A DNA stretch of 64,000 nt, from positions 1,860,001 through 1,924,000 of the forward strand of contig NZ_CP154625.1 in assembly GCF_051148895.1 (NCBI RefSeq). Direction: 5' to 3'. The first letter of the stretch is position 1. Every line of letters starts with the position of its first letter. Source of the DNA: Terrisporobacter vanillatitrophus. Lineage in GTDB: Bacteria; Bacillota; Clostridia; Peptostreptococcales; Peptostreptococcaceae. The notes beneath the pieces are model-generated. The model made no database searches and was not told where the DNA came from. It worked only from the letters and a program-made list of their open reading frames with translations. Made by a program: the position numbers and the translations under genes. Shown piece by piece: positions 15,515-23,213 of this stretch.

Positions 15515-16936
15515 TTGGATAAATTGAAGAACGTGGATAAAGTGCAGACAACTGAATATTCAGGCTACCGTGTGGAAGTAAAGTTGGAAACTGGAAATAA
15601 ACATGGAGTGCATAGCGTAGCTTCGGTATTACCGAAGGTAGAAATAGAGAACCGTGCAAAAATATCTACTAATAATTTACTCGATAAAATCTTAGCAAAA
15701 GATAATATGTATCGTGCTATGCAACGAGTAATCAAGAATAAAGGTAGTCACGGTGTTGATGGAATAAAGACTGATGAACTTCACGACTATTGCAAAAAGC
15801 ACTGGACTACAATGAAATCTAAATTATTAGATGGAACATACAAACCATCACCTGTTAGAAGGGTAGAAATACCTAAACCTAACGGTGGGACTAGGATGCT
15901 TGGAATTCCAACAGTAGTAGATAGAATGATACAACAAGCAATAGCACAAGCGTTGACATTTGTATATGAACCAATTTTCTCTAATAGTAGTTATGGTTTT
16001 AGACCAAACAGAAGTCAGCATCAAGCAATAAAGAAATCCTTAGAATATATAAATGAAGGATATAAATGGGTAGTAGATATGGATTTAGAGAAATTCTTTG
16101 ATAAAGTAAATCATGACATTTTAATTGATAGATTATCAAGACAAATTAAAGATAAAAGAGTATTAGACTTAATAAGGAAATATCTTAAAAGTGGAATAAT
16201 GTTAAATGGAGTTATCGTATCAAATGAAGAAGGAACTCCCCAAGGAGGACCATTAAGTCCGCTTCTATCAAATATAATGCTTGATGAGGTTGATAAAGAA
16301 TTAGAAAGAAGAGGTCATAAATTCTGTAGATTCGCAGATGACTGTAATATCTACGTTAAAAGTAGAAAAGCAGGGTTAAGAGTTTTAAACAGTATTAAGA
16401 AATTAATTGAAAATGAATTAAAACTTAAAATAAATGAAAAGAAAAGTGCCGTTGACTTAGTTAGTCGCAGAAAATTTCTAGGATTTTCATTCTATTTTAC
16501 AAAGGGCGGCGCCCAAATAAGGATACATGAAAGCTCATATAATAAACTAAAATCTAAAGTAATAGAAATTACAAATAGAAATAAAGGAATAGATATGGGA
16601 TGGAGAATGTTGAAACTTAATCAACTTATGATAGGTTGGATTAATTACTTTGGCATAGCGAAAGCTAAAGGCAATATACAAAATATTGAAAAATGGATTA
16701 GGCGAAGACTTAGAGCATGTATCTGGAAACAATGGAAATTACCAAGGACGAAGTGTAAGAATCTTGTTAAACTTGGAATGGATAAATATAAGGCCTACCA
16801 ATATTCAAATACAAGAAAAGGCTACTGGAGAATATCCGGTAGCCCAATCCTATCAAAAACACTTACAAATAAATACCTAGAAGAAATAGGATATATGAGT
16901 ATTTCCAAGAGATATTTAAAAGTGCATGGAACTTAA
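15515..16936 (+). CDS. ltrA: Group II intron reverse transcriptase/maturase (class IIC)
   Basis: A 473-residue intron-encoded protein. After about 55 less conserved residues, the RT domain (about 55-330) shows GVDGIKTDEL, VEIPKPNGGTRMLGIPTV, SYGFRPNRSQHQA, VVDMDLEKFFDKVNHD, EGTPQGGPLSPLLSN, and the catalytic pair as FADD (usual YADD). Residues about 365-430 form the maturase X domain (LMIGWINYFGIAK, WIRRRLRACIWKQWK). No HNH endonuclease domain is present, as expected for IIC. The TTG start follows AAGGAGG with 9-nt spacing. The frame is intact, so splicing and mobility are plausible. It assists folding of its own intron and performs target-primed reverse transcription. Confidence 0.95.
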   Translation: MDKLKNVDKVQTTEYSGYRVEVKLETGNKHGVHSVASVLPKVEIENRAKISTNNLLDKILAKDNMYRAMQRVIKNKGSHGVDGIKTDELHDYCKKHWTTMKSKLLDGTYKPSPVRRVEIPKPNGGTRMLGIPTVVDRMIQQAIAQALTFVYEPIFSNSSYGFRPNRSQHQAIKKSLEYINEGYKWVVDMDLEKFFDKVNHDILIDRLSRQIKDKRVLDLIRKYLKSGIMLNGVIVSNEEGTPQGGPLSPLLSNIMLDEVDKELERRGHKFCRFADDCNIYVKSRKAGLRVLNSIKKLIENELKLKINEKKSAVDLVSRRKFLGFSFYFTKGGAQIRIHESSYNKLKSKVIEITNRNKGIDMGWRMLKLNQLMIGWINYFGIAKAKGNIQNIEKWIRRRLRACIWKQWKLPRTKCKNLVKLGMDKYKAYQYSNTRKGYWRISGSPILSKTLTNKYLEEIGYMSISKRYLKVHGT

Positions 16937-16937
16937 T

Positions 16938-17015
16938 GAACCGCCGTGTACCGAACGGTACGCACGGTGGTGTGAGAGGACGCTAAATAAAATAATTATT
17001 TAGCTCCTACTCGAT
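16938..17015 (+). ncRNA. Group II intron domains V and VI
   Basis: CCGCCGTGTACC (16941-16952) folds back on GGTACGCACGGTGG (16957-16970) through a GAAC loop to form the domain V hairpin. The following GAGGACGCTAAATAA pairs with TTATTTAGCTCC to form domain VI, with the branch A at 17009. Confidence 0.85.
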
Positions 17016-17060
17016 TGTTCTAAATAATTAGTAAATAAGAAAGTATTACAAGGAGGAAAT

Positions 17061-18005
17061 ATGAAGTATTTAAGTATTGAAAACGAACTAAATTATTCAA
17101 AGAAAAGATATGAATTTACAAAAGAAATAGAATATATATTTGTAAAAAATAACTATATTCAAATAAAACCAAGTATATTTGAGGATTACGACAACTTTAT
17201 TGCAATAAATAAAAGGACTCCTACAAAATCTGTGGTGAAAATAGTGAGTGATAAGATTTTAGTATTAAGACCTGATATTACAACAAGTATCATAAAAAGC
17301 TTAATACCTAGATGGGAAGAAGACTTAGTACTTAAATTATTTTATCACTCTACAGTTTACAAAAATGAGGCTAAAGAAGGAATTAAGGAAATTAGACAAT
17401 TTGGCTGTGAATATTTAGGAGAAAAGTCTATAAAAGCAGATGGAGAAATAGTAAATATGTCCTTAGATATACTTAAAAAATTTGGGAAAAAATTTATTTT
17501 AGAAATTGGAAGTAGCAATTACATTAATGGACTACTTAGAGAGTTAAATCTTAAAGAGCACCAAGAAAATAAATTAAAAAACTTAATACTTAGAAAAAAC
17601 AAAATAGAGATTAATGATTATATTGAAAAATTTAACATAAAAAAAGAAATAAAAGAAATTATATATAATTTGTTTGAATTAAATGGAGATATAGAAAACG
17701 TAATATCAAAAGCTAGAAATTTCTATACAAATGATTTAATGAACAAGGGCTTAGAAGAGTTGGAGGAGATAAGTATTTTACTTAAAAAGAGTGAATGTAA
17801 AAAATATACAAATTGCGATTTATCCATGGTAGGAAAATTTGATTATTATGAAGGAATAATGATTAAAGGATATTATGCCAATGTGTACAAAGAGATTCTA
17901 AGTGGAGGAAGATATGATTCTCTTACAGAAGAGTTTGGAAGAAGAGTTCCTGCTATTGGGTTTTGCATAGATGTGGATGGACTTATGGAAGCATCAAAAA
18001 GATAG
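17061..18005 (+). CDS. hisZ: ATP phosphoribosyltransferase regulatory subunit HisZ
   Basis: A 314-residue HisRS-like protein without tRNA-binding domain. HisRS core signatures remain: IKPSIFEDYDNF near the N-terminus, VLRPDITTSI (motif-2 region), REIRQFGCEYLG-type segment (EIRQFGCEYLGEKS), and GGRYDSLTEEFGRRVPAIGF near the C-terminus. It is somewhat shorter than many HisZ. HisZ forms the hetero-octamer with the short HisG encoded next and confers histidine feedback. The ATG follows AAGGAGG. It is the first structural gene after the attenuator and intron, about 45 bp from the intron 3' end, and is separated from hisG by only 6 bp. Confidence 0.92.
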   Translation: MKYLSIENELNYSKKRYEFTKEIEYIFVKNNYIQIKPSIFEDYDNFIAINKRTPTKSVVKIVSDKILVLRPDITTSIIKSLIPRWEEDLVLKLFYHSTVYKNEAKEGIKEIRQFGCEYLGEKSIKADGEIVNMSLDILKKFGKKFILEIGSSNYINGLLRELNLKEHQENKLKNLILRKNKIEINDYIEKFNIKKEIKEIIYNLFELNGDIENVISKARNFYTNDLMNKGLEELEEISILLKKSECKKYTNCDLSMVGKFDYYEGIMIKGYYANVYKEILSGGRYDSLTEEFGRRVPAIGFCIDVDGLMEASKR

Positions 18006-18011
18006 GAGTTG

Positions 18012-18662
18012 ATGAAGGTGGATAATATTGTAATAGCTATAGCTAAAGGAAGGATAGAAAAAGACGTTTACAGAAGACTGAAAATTCTAAATATGGAAGA
18101 GTGTATAGAAACAGATAGCAGAAAATTAATTTTTAAAGATGAAGAAAATAAAATTACTTATATTCATGTAAAGCCATCTGATGTTGTAACTTACGTGGAA
18201 AAAGGAGTAGCAGATCTTGGCATAGTAGGAAAAGATACTATTTTAGAAAATGAAAATGACAATGAAGTATATGAACTACTAGATTTAGGATTTGGTAAAT
18301 GTAAGTTTTCTGTGGCAGGAGTAAAAGGGGAAAATAATTATTCAAGAGAAGAAACTCTAAAAGTAGCAACTAAATATCCAACAATTGCTAAAAATTATTT
18401 TAAATCTAGAGGACAAAAAATAGAAATTATCAAACTTAATGGTTCAGTGGAGCTAGCTCCCATAGTAGGACTTTCAGATGTTATTGTGGATTTGGTGGAA
18501 ACAGGTAATACGCTAAAAGCTAATGGTCTAGAAATTGTGGAAGATATGTGCAATATAAGTTCTAGAATAATAGCCAATAGAGTAAGTTATAAATTTAATA
18601 AAAATAAGATTGAAGAAATAGTAAATAAATTTGCTTCAACTTTAGATGAAAAAAATTATTAG
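18012..18662 (+). CDS. hisG: ATP phosphoribosyltransferase catalytic subunit, short form
   Basis: A 216-residue short-form HisG, first enzyme of the pathway (ATP + PRPP to phosphoribosyl-ATP). Visible are IAIAKGRIEKDV at the start, ADLGIVGKDTI in the centre, and the PRPP loop LSDVIVDLVETGNTLKANGL near residues 156-175. The C-terminal regulatory domain of long HisG is missing, in agreement with the adjacent hisZ. The start is ambiguous: AGGAG ends 3 nt before ATG 18012 and 9 nt before GTG 18018; I keep the ATG. The ribosome site overlaps the hisZ stop, suggesting coupling. Confidence 0.93.
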   Translation: MKVDNIVIAIAKGRIEKDVYRRLKILNMEECIETDSRKLIFKDEENKITYIHVKPSDVVTYVEKGVADLGIVGKDTILENENDNEVYELLDLGFGKCKFSVAGVKGENNYSREETLKVATKYPTIAKNYFKSRGQKIEIIKLNGSVELAPIVGLSDVIVDLVETGNTLKANGLEIVEDMCNISSRIIANRVSYKFNKNKIEEIVNKFASTLDEKNY

Positions 18663-18677
18663 AAAGGGGAGTTAGTT

Positions 18678-19703
18678 ATGAAGGAAAAACAAAGTGTAAA
18701 GGAATTACAACCATACGTAGTAAATCCAATAGTATGTTCAGTAAAATTAGATGCAAATGAAGGAAGTAAAAATCTATTTAAAGATTTAGTAAAACAATTG
18801 GGTGAAGAATTCTACTTAAATGTTTACCCAGATGATTCTTACATTGATTTGAAGAAAGCAATATCTAACTATGTTGGATGCAAAACTTCAAATATCTGTG
18901 TAGGTAATGGTTCTAGTGAGTTACTTGACTTATGTATAAAAACATTTGTTGATAGAGATGAATTAATTTTAAGTTTAGATCCAAGTTTCTCCATGTATTC
19001 CATATATGCTAAAATCTTTGACACTAAGTACATGGGAGCAGAATCTGAGGAGAATTTTGTAATAAATGCAGATAAAATTATTAATGCCATAAAAGAAAAT
19101 GATCCTAAAGTAACTATAATATGTAATCCCAATAACCCAACAGGAAGCATGATAAAAAAAGATGATGTAATTAGAATAATAAAATCTACAGACAACATTG
19201 TTATAGTTGACGAAGCTTACATGGAGTTTGGTGATGAAAGCGTGGTAGAAGAAATTGAAAACTATGAAAATCTTATAGTAGTCAAAACTTTATCTAAAGC
19301 ATTTTCTATGGCAGGAATTAGAACAGGTTACTTACTTGCAAGTGAAGAGTTAGTGAAAACTGTGGAAAAAGTAAGACCACCTTATAACTTAAATTCAGTA
19401 TCAGCATTTTTAGCAACAAAAGCATTAGGAGAAAAAGACAAAATGTTATCTTATGTAAAAGGAATTAAAAAAGAAAGAGAAAAAGTATATAAATCTCTTT
19501 CAGATATGAATGTGAAAGTATTTCCATCAGGAGCAAACTTTGTTTTCTTCTACAGTGATATTAAAAATTTAGAAGAAAAATTAGTAAAAGAAGATGTGCT
19601 AATTAGAAAATTTGGTGGAAAATTAGATAATCACTACAGAGTTACTATAGGAAGTGAAGATGAAAATAATGAATTTATTAAAGCTATGAAAAAGTTTGTA
19701 TAG
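18678..19703 (+). CDS. hisC: Histidinol-phosphate aminotransferase
   Basis: A 341-residue fold-type I PLP enzyme converting imidazole-acetol phosphate to histidinol phosphate with glutamate. Markers are KLDANEG at the substrate-binding N-terminus, GNGSSELLD, ICNPNNPTGS, IVDEAYMEF, and the PLP lysine in VKTLSKAFSMAGIRTGYL near residue 210. RVTIGSEDEN near the C-terminus carries the carboxylate-binding Arg. The length is typical. The start follows AAAGGGGAG, 15 bp behind hisG. In clostridia the same enzyme can serve aromatic amino acids, but the operon context assigns histidine. Confidence 0.94.
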   Translation: MKEKQSVKELQPYVVNPIVCSVKLDANEGSKNLFKDLVKQLGEEFYLNVYPDDSYIDLKKAISNYVGCKTSNICVGNGSSELLDLCIKTFVDRDELILSLDPSFSMYSIYAKIFDTKYMGAESEENFVINADKIINAIKENDPKVTIICNPNNPTGSMIKKDDVIRIIKSTDNIVIVDEAYMEFGDESVVEEIENYENLIVVKTLSKAFSMAGIRTGYLLASEELVKTVEKVRPPYNLNSVSAFLATKALGEKDKMLSYVKGIKKEREKVYKSLSDMNVKVFPSGANFVFFYSDIKNLEEKLVKEDVLIRKFGGKLDNHYRVTIGSEDENNEFIKAMKKFV

Positions 19704-19711
19704 GAGGAAAT

Positions 19712-20290
19712 ATGAGAAGTGGTTTTGTAGAAAGAAATACGTTGGAAACAAAAGTTAAAGTGAAAATAAATCTTGATGGTAGTGGAAAAGCTGATATAGA
19801 CACAGGCATAGGATTTTTAGATCATATGCTAACTCTTCTAAGTTTTCATAGTAAGTTTGATTTAACTGTGAAATGTAGCGGGGATTTATATGTGGATGAT
19901 CATCACACCATTGAAGATTTGGGAATTTGTTTAGGGCAGGCATTGAAAGATGCCTTAGGAGAAAAAGTAGGAATTAGAAGATATTCAACTGTATATATAC
20001 CTATGGATGAATCATTGGCTTATACAAGTTTAGATATAAGCAATAGACCCTATTTAGTTTTTAATGTTAATTTTCAAAGTGAAAGAATAGGCAATATGTC
20101 TACTCAAATGTTTAAAGAATTTTTTAGAGCTTTTGTAAATGAAAGTAGAACAACTCTTCATATAAACCTTCTTTATGGAGAAAACGACCACCATAAAATT
20201 GAGGCAGTATTTAAATCTTTTGCAAGGGCATTAAAAGAAGGAAGTGAAGTTATATCTGGTGATATTTCTTCTTCGAAAGGAGTTTTATAA
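19712..20290 (+). CDS. hisB: Imidazoleglycerol-phosphate dehydratase
   Basis: A 192-residue monofunctional HisB of the Gram-positive type, without the phosphatase domain of enterobacterial HisB. Signatures are DTGIGFLDHMLTLLSFHS, the metal-binding DDHHTIEDLGI (about 66-76), and the second repeat GENDHHKIEAVFKSFARAL. It dehydrates IGP to imidazole-acetol phosphate using Mn ions bound by the His clusters. The histidinol phosphatase is not in this operon, so it must be encoded elsewhere. The start follows TAGGAGG, and the stop overlaps the hisH ATG by one base. Confidence 0.95.
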   Translation: MRSGFVERNTLETKVKVKINLDGSGKADIDTGIGFLDHMLTLLSFHSKFDLTVKCSGDLYVDDHHTIEDLGICLGQALKDALGEKVGIRRYSTVYIPMDESLAYTSLDISNRPYLVFNVNFQSERIGNMSTQMFKEFFRAFVNESRTTLHINLLYGENDHHKIEAVFKSFARALKEGSEVISGDISSSKGVL

Positions 20291-20898
20291 TGAATATAAT
20301 AGTTGATTATGGTCTAGGTAATTTAGGCTCAGTTAGCAGAGGGTTTGCAAGGGCAGGAATTGAAACAAAAATATCTAGAGATTTAGATGAAATAAAAAAT
20401 GCAGATTCTCTTATTCTTCCTGGTGTGGGGGCCTATAGAGATGCCATAAATGCATTAAATGATTTAGAGTTGGTTCAGCCCATTAAAGACTTTGTAAAAA
20501 GTGGTAAGTATATGATAGGTATATGTTTAGGTATGCAGTTACTTTATGAAAAAAGTTATGAATATGGAGAGTATGAAGGTTTAGGTTTAATTGAAGGAGA
20601 AGTAGATTTTCTTGATATAGATTTGAAAGTTCCTCATATGGGTTGGAATAATTTGAAATTTGAAAAAGATGATGATGAAATACTGAAATATATAAATGAA
20701 GATTCTTATGTTTATTTTGTACACTCTTATTTTGCCAATTCTTCAAACAAAGAATTAATAGCATTTGCAGAATATGAAAAAAAGATTCCAGGAATAGTTA
20801 GAAAAGACAATGTTTATGGACTTCAATTTCATCCAGAAAAGAGCGGCGAAGTTGGCGAAAACATATTAAAGGCTTATAAGGAGTTGATAATTAGATGA
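20290..20898 (+). CDS. hisH: Imidazole glycerol phosphate synthase glutaminase subunit
   Basis: A 202-residue class I glutamine amidotransferase. The nucleophile lies in MIGICLGMQLLYE (Cys near residue 79) and the catalytic His/Glu in LQFHPEKSGEVG near residue 178. DYGLGNLGSV and LPGVGAY are the usual N-terminal features. It hydrolyses glutamine and channels ammonia to HisF. The start overlaps the hisB stop by one base (TAATG) and the stop overlaps the hisA start (ATGA), indicating tight translational coupling. Confidence 0.95.
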   Translation: MNIIVDYGLGNLGSVSRGFARAGIETKISRDLDEIKNADSLILPGVGAYRDAINALNDLELVQPIKDFVKSGKYMIGICLGMQLLYEKSYEYGEYEGLGLIEGEVDFLDIDLKVPHMGWNNLKFEKDDDEILKYINEDSYVYFVHSYFANSSNKELIAFAEYEKKIPGIVRKDNVYGLQFHPEKSGEVGENILKAYKELIIR

Positions 20899-21605
20899 TA
20901 ATTTTTCCGGCTATAGATATAAAAGATAATAAATGTGTAAGACTATTGCAAGGTGATTTCAATAAAGTAAATATTTATGGAGATGATCCAAGCCAAATGG
21001 CTGAAAAATGGGAAGAAAAAGGAGCTGAATTTATTCATATTGTTTCACTAAATGGAGCAAGAGGAGAAGGTAACATAAATGACGAAAGCATAAAAAAAAT
21101 ACTACAAAGTGTAAATATTCCCATACAAATTGGTGGAGGAGTTAGGGATGAAAAAAGAATAGAAGATCTTTTGGCTATGGGTGTTAATAGAGTAATAATT
21201 GGTAGTATGGCAGTAAAAAATAAAGAGTTACTGAAAGATTTAGTAAAAAAATACAAAGAAAAAATTGTAGTATCTATAGATGCTAAAAATGGAAAAGTAG
21301 CCATTGAAGGATGGGAAGAAGTAAGTACCTTGGACTCAATTGAACTATGTAAAGAATTAGAAGAAATAGGTGTAAAAACCATAGTTTATACTGACATATC
21401 AAAAGATGGGATGATGATTGGTCCAAACTTTCATATATACGAAAAACTGTCTAAAGAAACAAATTTAGATATTATAGCCTCTGGTGGAGTTACAACTTTA
21501 GAAGATGTGAAAAAATTAAATCTAATGAATTTATATGGAGCTATAATAGGAAAATCTCTTTATGAGAATAAAATAGAACTGAAGGAGGCTTTAAGTTTAT
21601 GTTAA
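20895..21605 (+). CDS. hisA: ProFAR isomerase HisA
   Basis: A 236-residue TIM barrel that isomerises ProFAR to PRFAR. The catalytic Asp lies in IFPAIDIKDNKCVRLLQGD (N-terminus) and the second in VYTDISKDGMM (about 165-175). Phosphate-binding glycines appear in IQIGGGVRDE and IIASGGVTT. The two-fold repeat of the barrel is evident. The ATG overlaps the hisH stop by 4 nt. The 3' end overlaps hisF by 7 nt. Confidence 0.95.
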   Translation: MIIFPAIDIKDNKCVRLLQGDFNKVNIYGDDPSQMAEKWEEKGAEFIHIVSLNGARGEGNINDESIKKILQSVNIPIQIGGGVRDEKRIEDLLAMGVNRVIIGSMAVKNKELLKDLVKKYKEKIVVSIDAKNGKVAIEGWEEVSTLDSIELCKELEEIGVKTIVYTDISKDGMMIGPNFHIYEKLSKETNLDIIASGGVTTLEDVKKLNLMNLYGAIIGKSLYENKIELKEALSLC

Positions 21606-22357
21606 CAAAAAGAATTATACCATGTCTTGATGTTAGAAATGGAAGAGTGGTTAAAGGCAAAAAATTTGAGAATATAGAAGATGTGGATTCTCCAGAAGTT
21701 CTAGGAAAATATTATAGTGATAGTGGAGCAGATGAGCTTGTATTTTACGATATAACAGCTTCCAATGAAGAAAGAAAGACTTCACTAGAGTTTGTTTCAA
21801 GAGTTGCTGAAAACTTATCCATACCCTTTTGTGTAGGTGGTGGTGTTTCATCAATAGATGATTTTAAAAATATACTTAGAAAAGGAGCAGATAAGGTTTC
21901 TGTAAACTCAGCTGCCGTAAGAAATCCAAATCTTATAAAAGAAGCTGCAGAAAAGTTTGGAAATCAGTGCGTAGTTTTATCCATGGATGTAAAGAAAAAT
22001 GATAAATGTTCTTGGGATGTATATGTAAAAGGTGGAAGAGAAAAAACTAATTTGGATGCTATTGAATGGGCAAAAAAAGGAGTAAATCTGGGAGCTGGAG
22101 AAATAGTTGTAAATAGCATAGATGAGGACGGAATGAAGAATGGCTATGATATAGAATTATTATCAAAAATAACAGAATCTGTAAATGTTCCAGTGATAGC
22201 TTCTGGAGGTGCAGGAAAAATGGAAGACTTTTGTCTAGCAGCAAAGAAAGGCAACTGTGATGGAGTACTGGCAGCATCAGTATTTCACTTTGGGGAAATA
22301 AAAATTAAGGACTTGAAAGAATATATGAAAAAAGAAGGAATAGAAGTAAGACTTTAA
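21599..22357 (+). CDS. hisF: Imidazole glycerol phosphate synthase cyclase subunit
   Basis: A 252-residue TIM barrel partner of HisH that closes the imidazole ring and releases AICAR. The catalytic Asp residues are in RIIPCLDVRNGRVVKG (Asp 11) and NSIDEDGMKNGYD (near residue 129). Phosphate sites are PFCVGGGVSS and PVIASGGAGK. The length matches the family. It starts inside the hisA 3' end (7-nt overlap). Confidence 0.95.
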   Translation: MLTKRIIPCLDVRNGRVVKGKKFENIEDVDSPEVLGKYYSDSGADELVFYDITASNEERKTSLEFVSRVAENLSIPFCVGGGVSSIDDFKNILRKGADKVSVNSAAVRNPNLIKEAAEKFGNQCVVLSMDVKKNDKCSWDVYVKGGREKTNLDAIEWAKKGVNLGAGEIVVNSIDEDGMKNGYDIELLSKITESVNVPVIASGGAGKMEDFCLAAKKGNCDGVLAASVFHFGEIKIKDLKEYMKKEGIEVRL

Positions 22358-22373
22358 ATTAGGAGATGAAGTA

Positions 22374-23036
22374 ATGAGAGATAATTTGATTGAAAAAAAT
22401 ATAAAAAAAGAAATTGACTTAGACTTTATTAATACTTTGAAATTTGATGAAAAAGGTTTAATTCCAGTAGTTGTGCAAGATGTGGATACTAAAGAAGTAT
22501 TAATGCTTGCATATATGAACAAAGAATCTATGAAAAAAACCTTAACTGAGAAAAAAGCTACTTATTTTAGTAGAAGTAGAGAAGAACTTTGGACAAAGGG
22601 AGAAACTTCAGGAAACACTCAACAAGTGGTAGGATTTTATTATGACTGTGATAAAGATACCATACTTTTACTAGTTAATCAAAAAGGTGTAGCATGTCAT
22701 ACGGGAAATTATTCTTGCTTCTTTAATGAAATATTTTGTGATAAAGAAGTTTCAAAAACTGAATTGTTACAAAGGTTATATGAATTAATAGAAGACAGAA
22801 AGAATAATCCCAAAGAAGGGTCTTATACGAATTATTTGTTTGATAAAGGTTTAGATAAAATACTTAAAAAAGTGGGAGAAGAAAGTGCAGAAGTAATTAT
22901 TGGGGCAAAAAATGAAAATAAAAATGAAATAATTTATGAAATAAGTGACCTAGTTTATCACGTTCTAGTATTAATGGTAAATTCAAATATAACTATAGAA
23001 GACATAAAAGATGAATTAAAAGGAAGAGAGCATTAA
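22374..23036 (+). CDS. hisI: Bifunctional phosphoribosyl-AMP cyclohydrolase / phosphoribosyl-ATP diphosphatase
   Basis: A 220-residue HisIE fusion catalysing steps 2 and 3. The N-terminal cyclohydrolase domain (about 25-120) shows VDTKEVLMLAYMNKES, YFSRSREELWTKGETSGN, DCDKDTILL and the metal Cys in GVACHTGNYSCF. The C-terminal diphosphatase domain (about 130-220) shows KVGEESAEVIIGAKN and the helical EISDLVYHVLVLM. It is the last gene of the operon. The start follows TTAGGAGATG. The IS1182-like element begins directly behind. Confidence 0.95.
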   Translation: MRDNLIEKNIKKEIDLDFINTLKFDEKGLIPVVVQDVDTKEVLMLAYMNKESMKKTLTEKKATYFSRSREELWTKGETSGNTQQVVGFYYDCDKDTILLLVNQKGVACHTGNYSCFFNEIFCDKEVSKTELLQRLYELIEDRKNNPKEGSYTNYLFDKGLDKILKKVGEESAEVIIGAKNENKNEIIYEISDLVYHVLVLMVNSNITIEDIKDELKGREH

Positions 23037-23038
23037 GA

Positions 23039-23097
23039 AAAAAGGAAGAGGCTGTCGCATAAACGATTGAAAAATCGTTGGGCGATAGCTCCTTTTT
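23039..23097 (+). terminator. Hairpin terminator of the his operon, formed by the IS end
   Basis: AAAAAAGGA plus GCTGTCGC pairs with GGCGATAGC plus TCCTTTTT (one G-T pair, a 4-nt bulge), enclosing a second stem AACGATT/AATCGTT. Most of the structure lies in the left end of the IS1182-like element. Confidence 0.7.
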
Positions 23098-23213
23098 ACT
23101 TATTTAAAACTCAAAACTACTGAAAATAATTTTATTTCACTTATATTTACTAAAAATAAGCATGACAAATAAAGGTATTTGAAATACCGTTTTTTTAGCT
23201 ATCTATATTAAAA

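Larger units (their letters stand above)
15094..17015 (+). mobile_element. Complete group II intron, class IIC (1922 bp)
   Basis: The 5' end GTGTGCCCAGCATGGGC is a group II start. A 420-nt structured 5' region is followed by the reverse transcriptase gene in domain IV, then domain V (about 16938-16974) and domain VI, ending CCTACTCGAT. The bulged A in CCTAC (17009) is the likely branch point, 7 nt from the 3' end. The encoded protein matches my memory of thermophilic GsI-IIC-type enzymes, and class IIC introns are known to insert just after intrinsic terminators. That is the case here (T-run 15085-15091). The exact 3' boundary is inferred and may be off by a base. Confidence 0.88.

Noticed and set aside
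16686..16880. Second frame inside the intron reverse transcriptase
   Set aside because: It is a shadow of the conserved maturase domain, without start signals.
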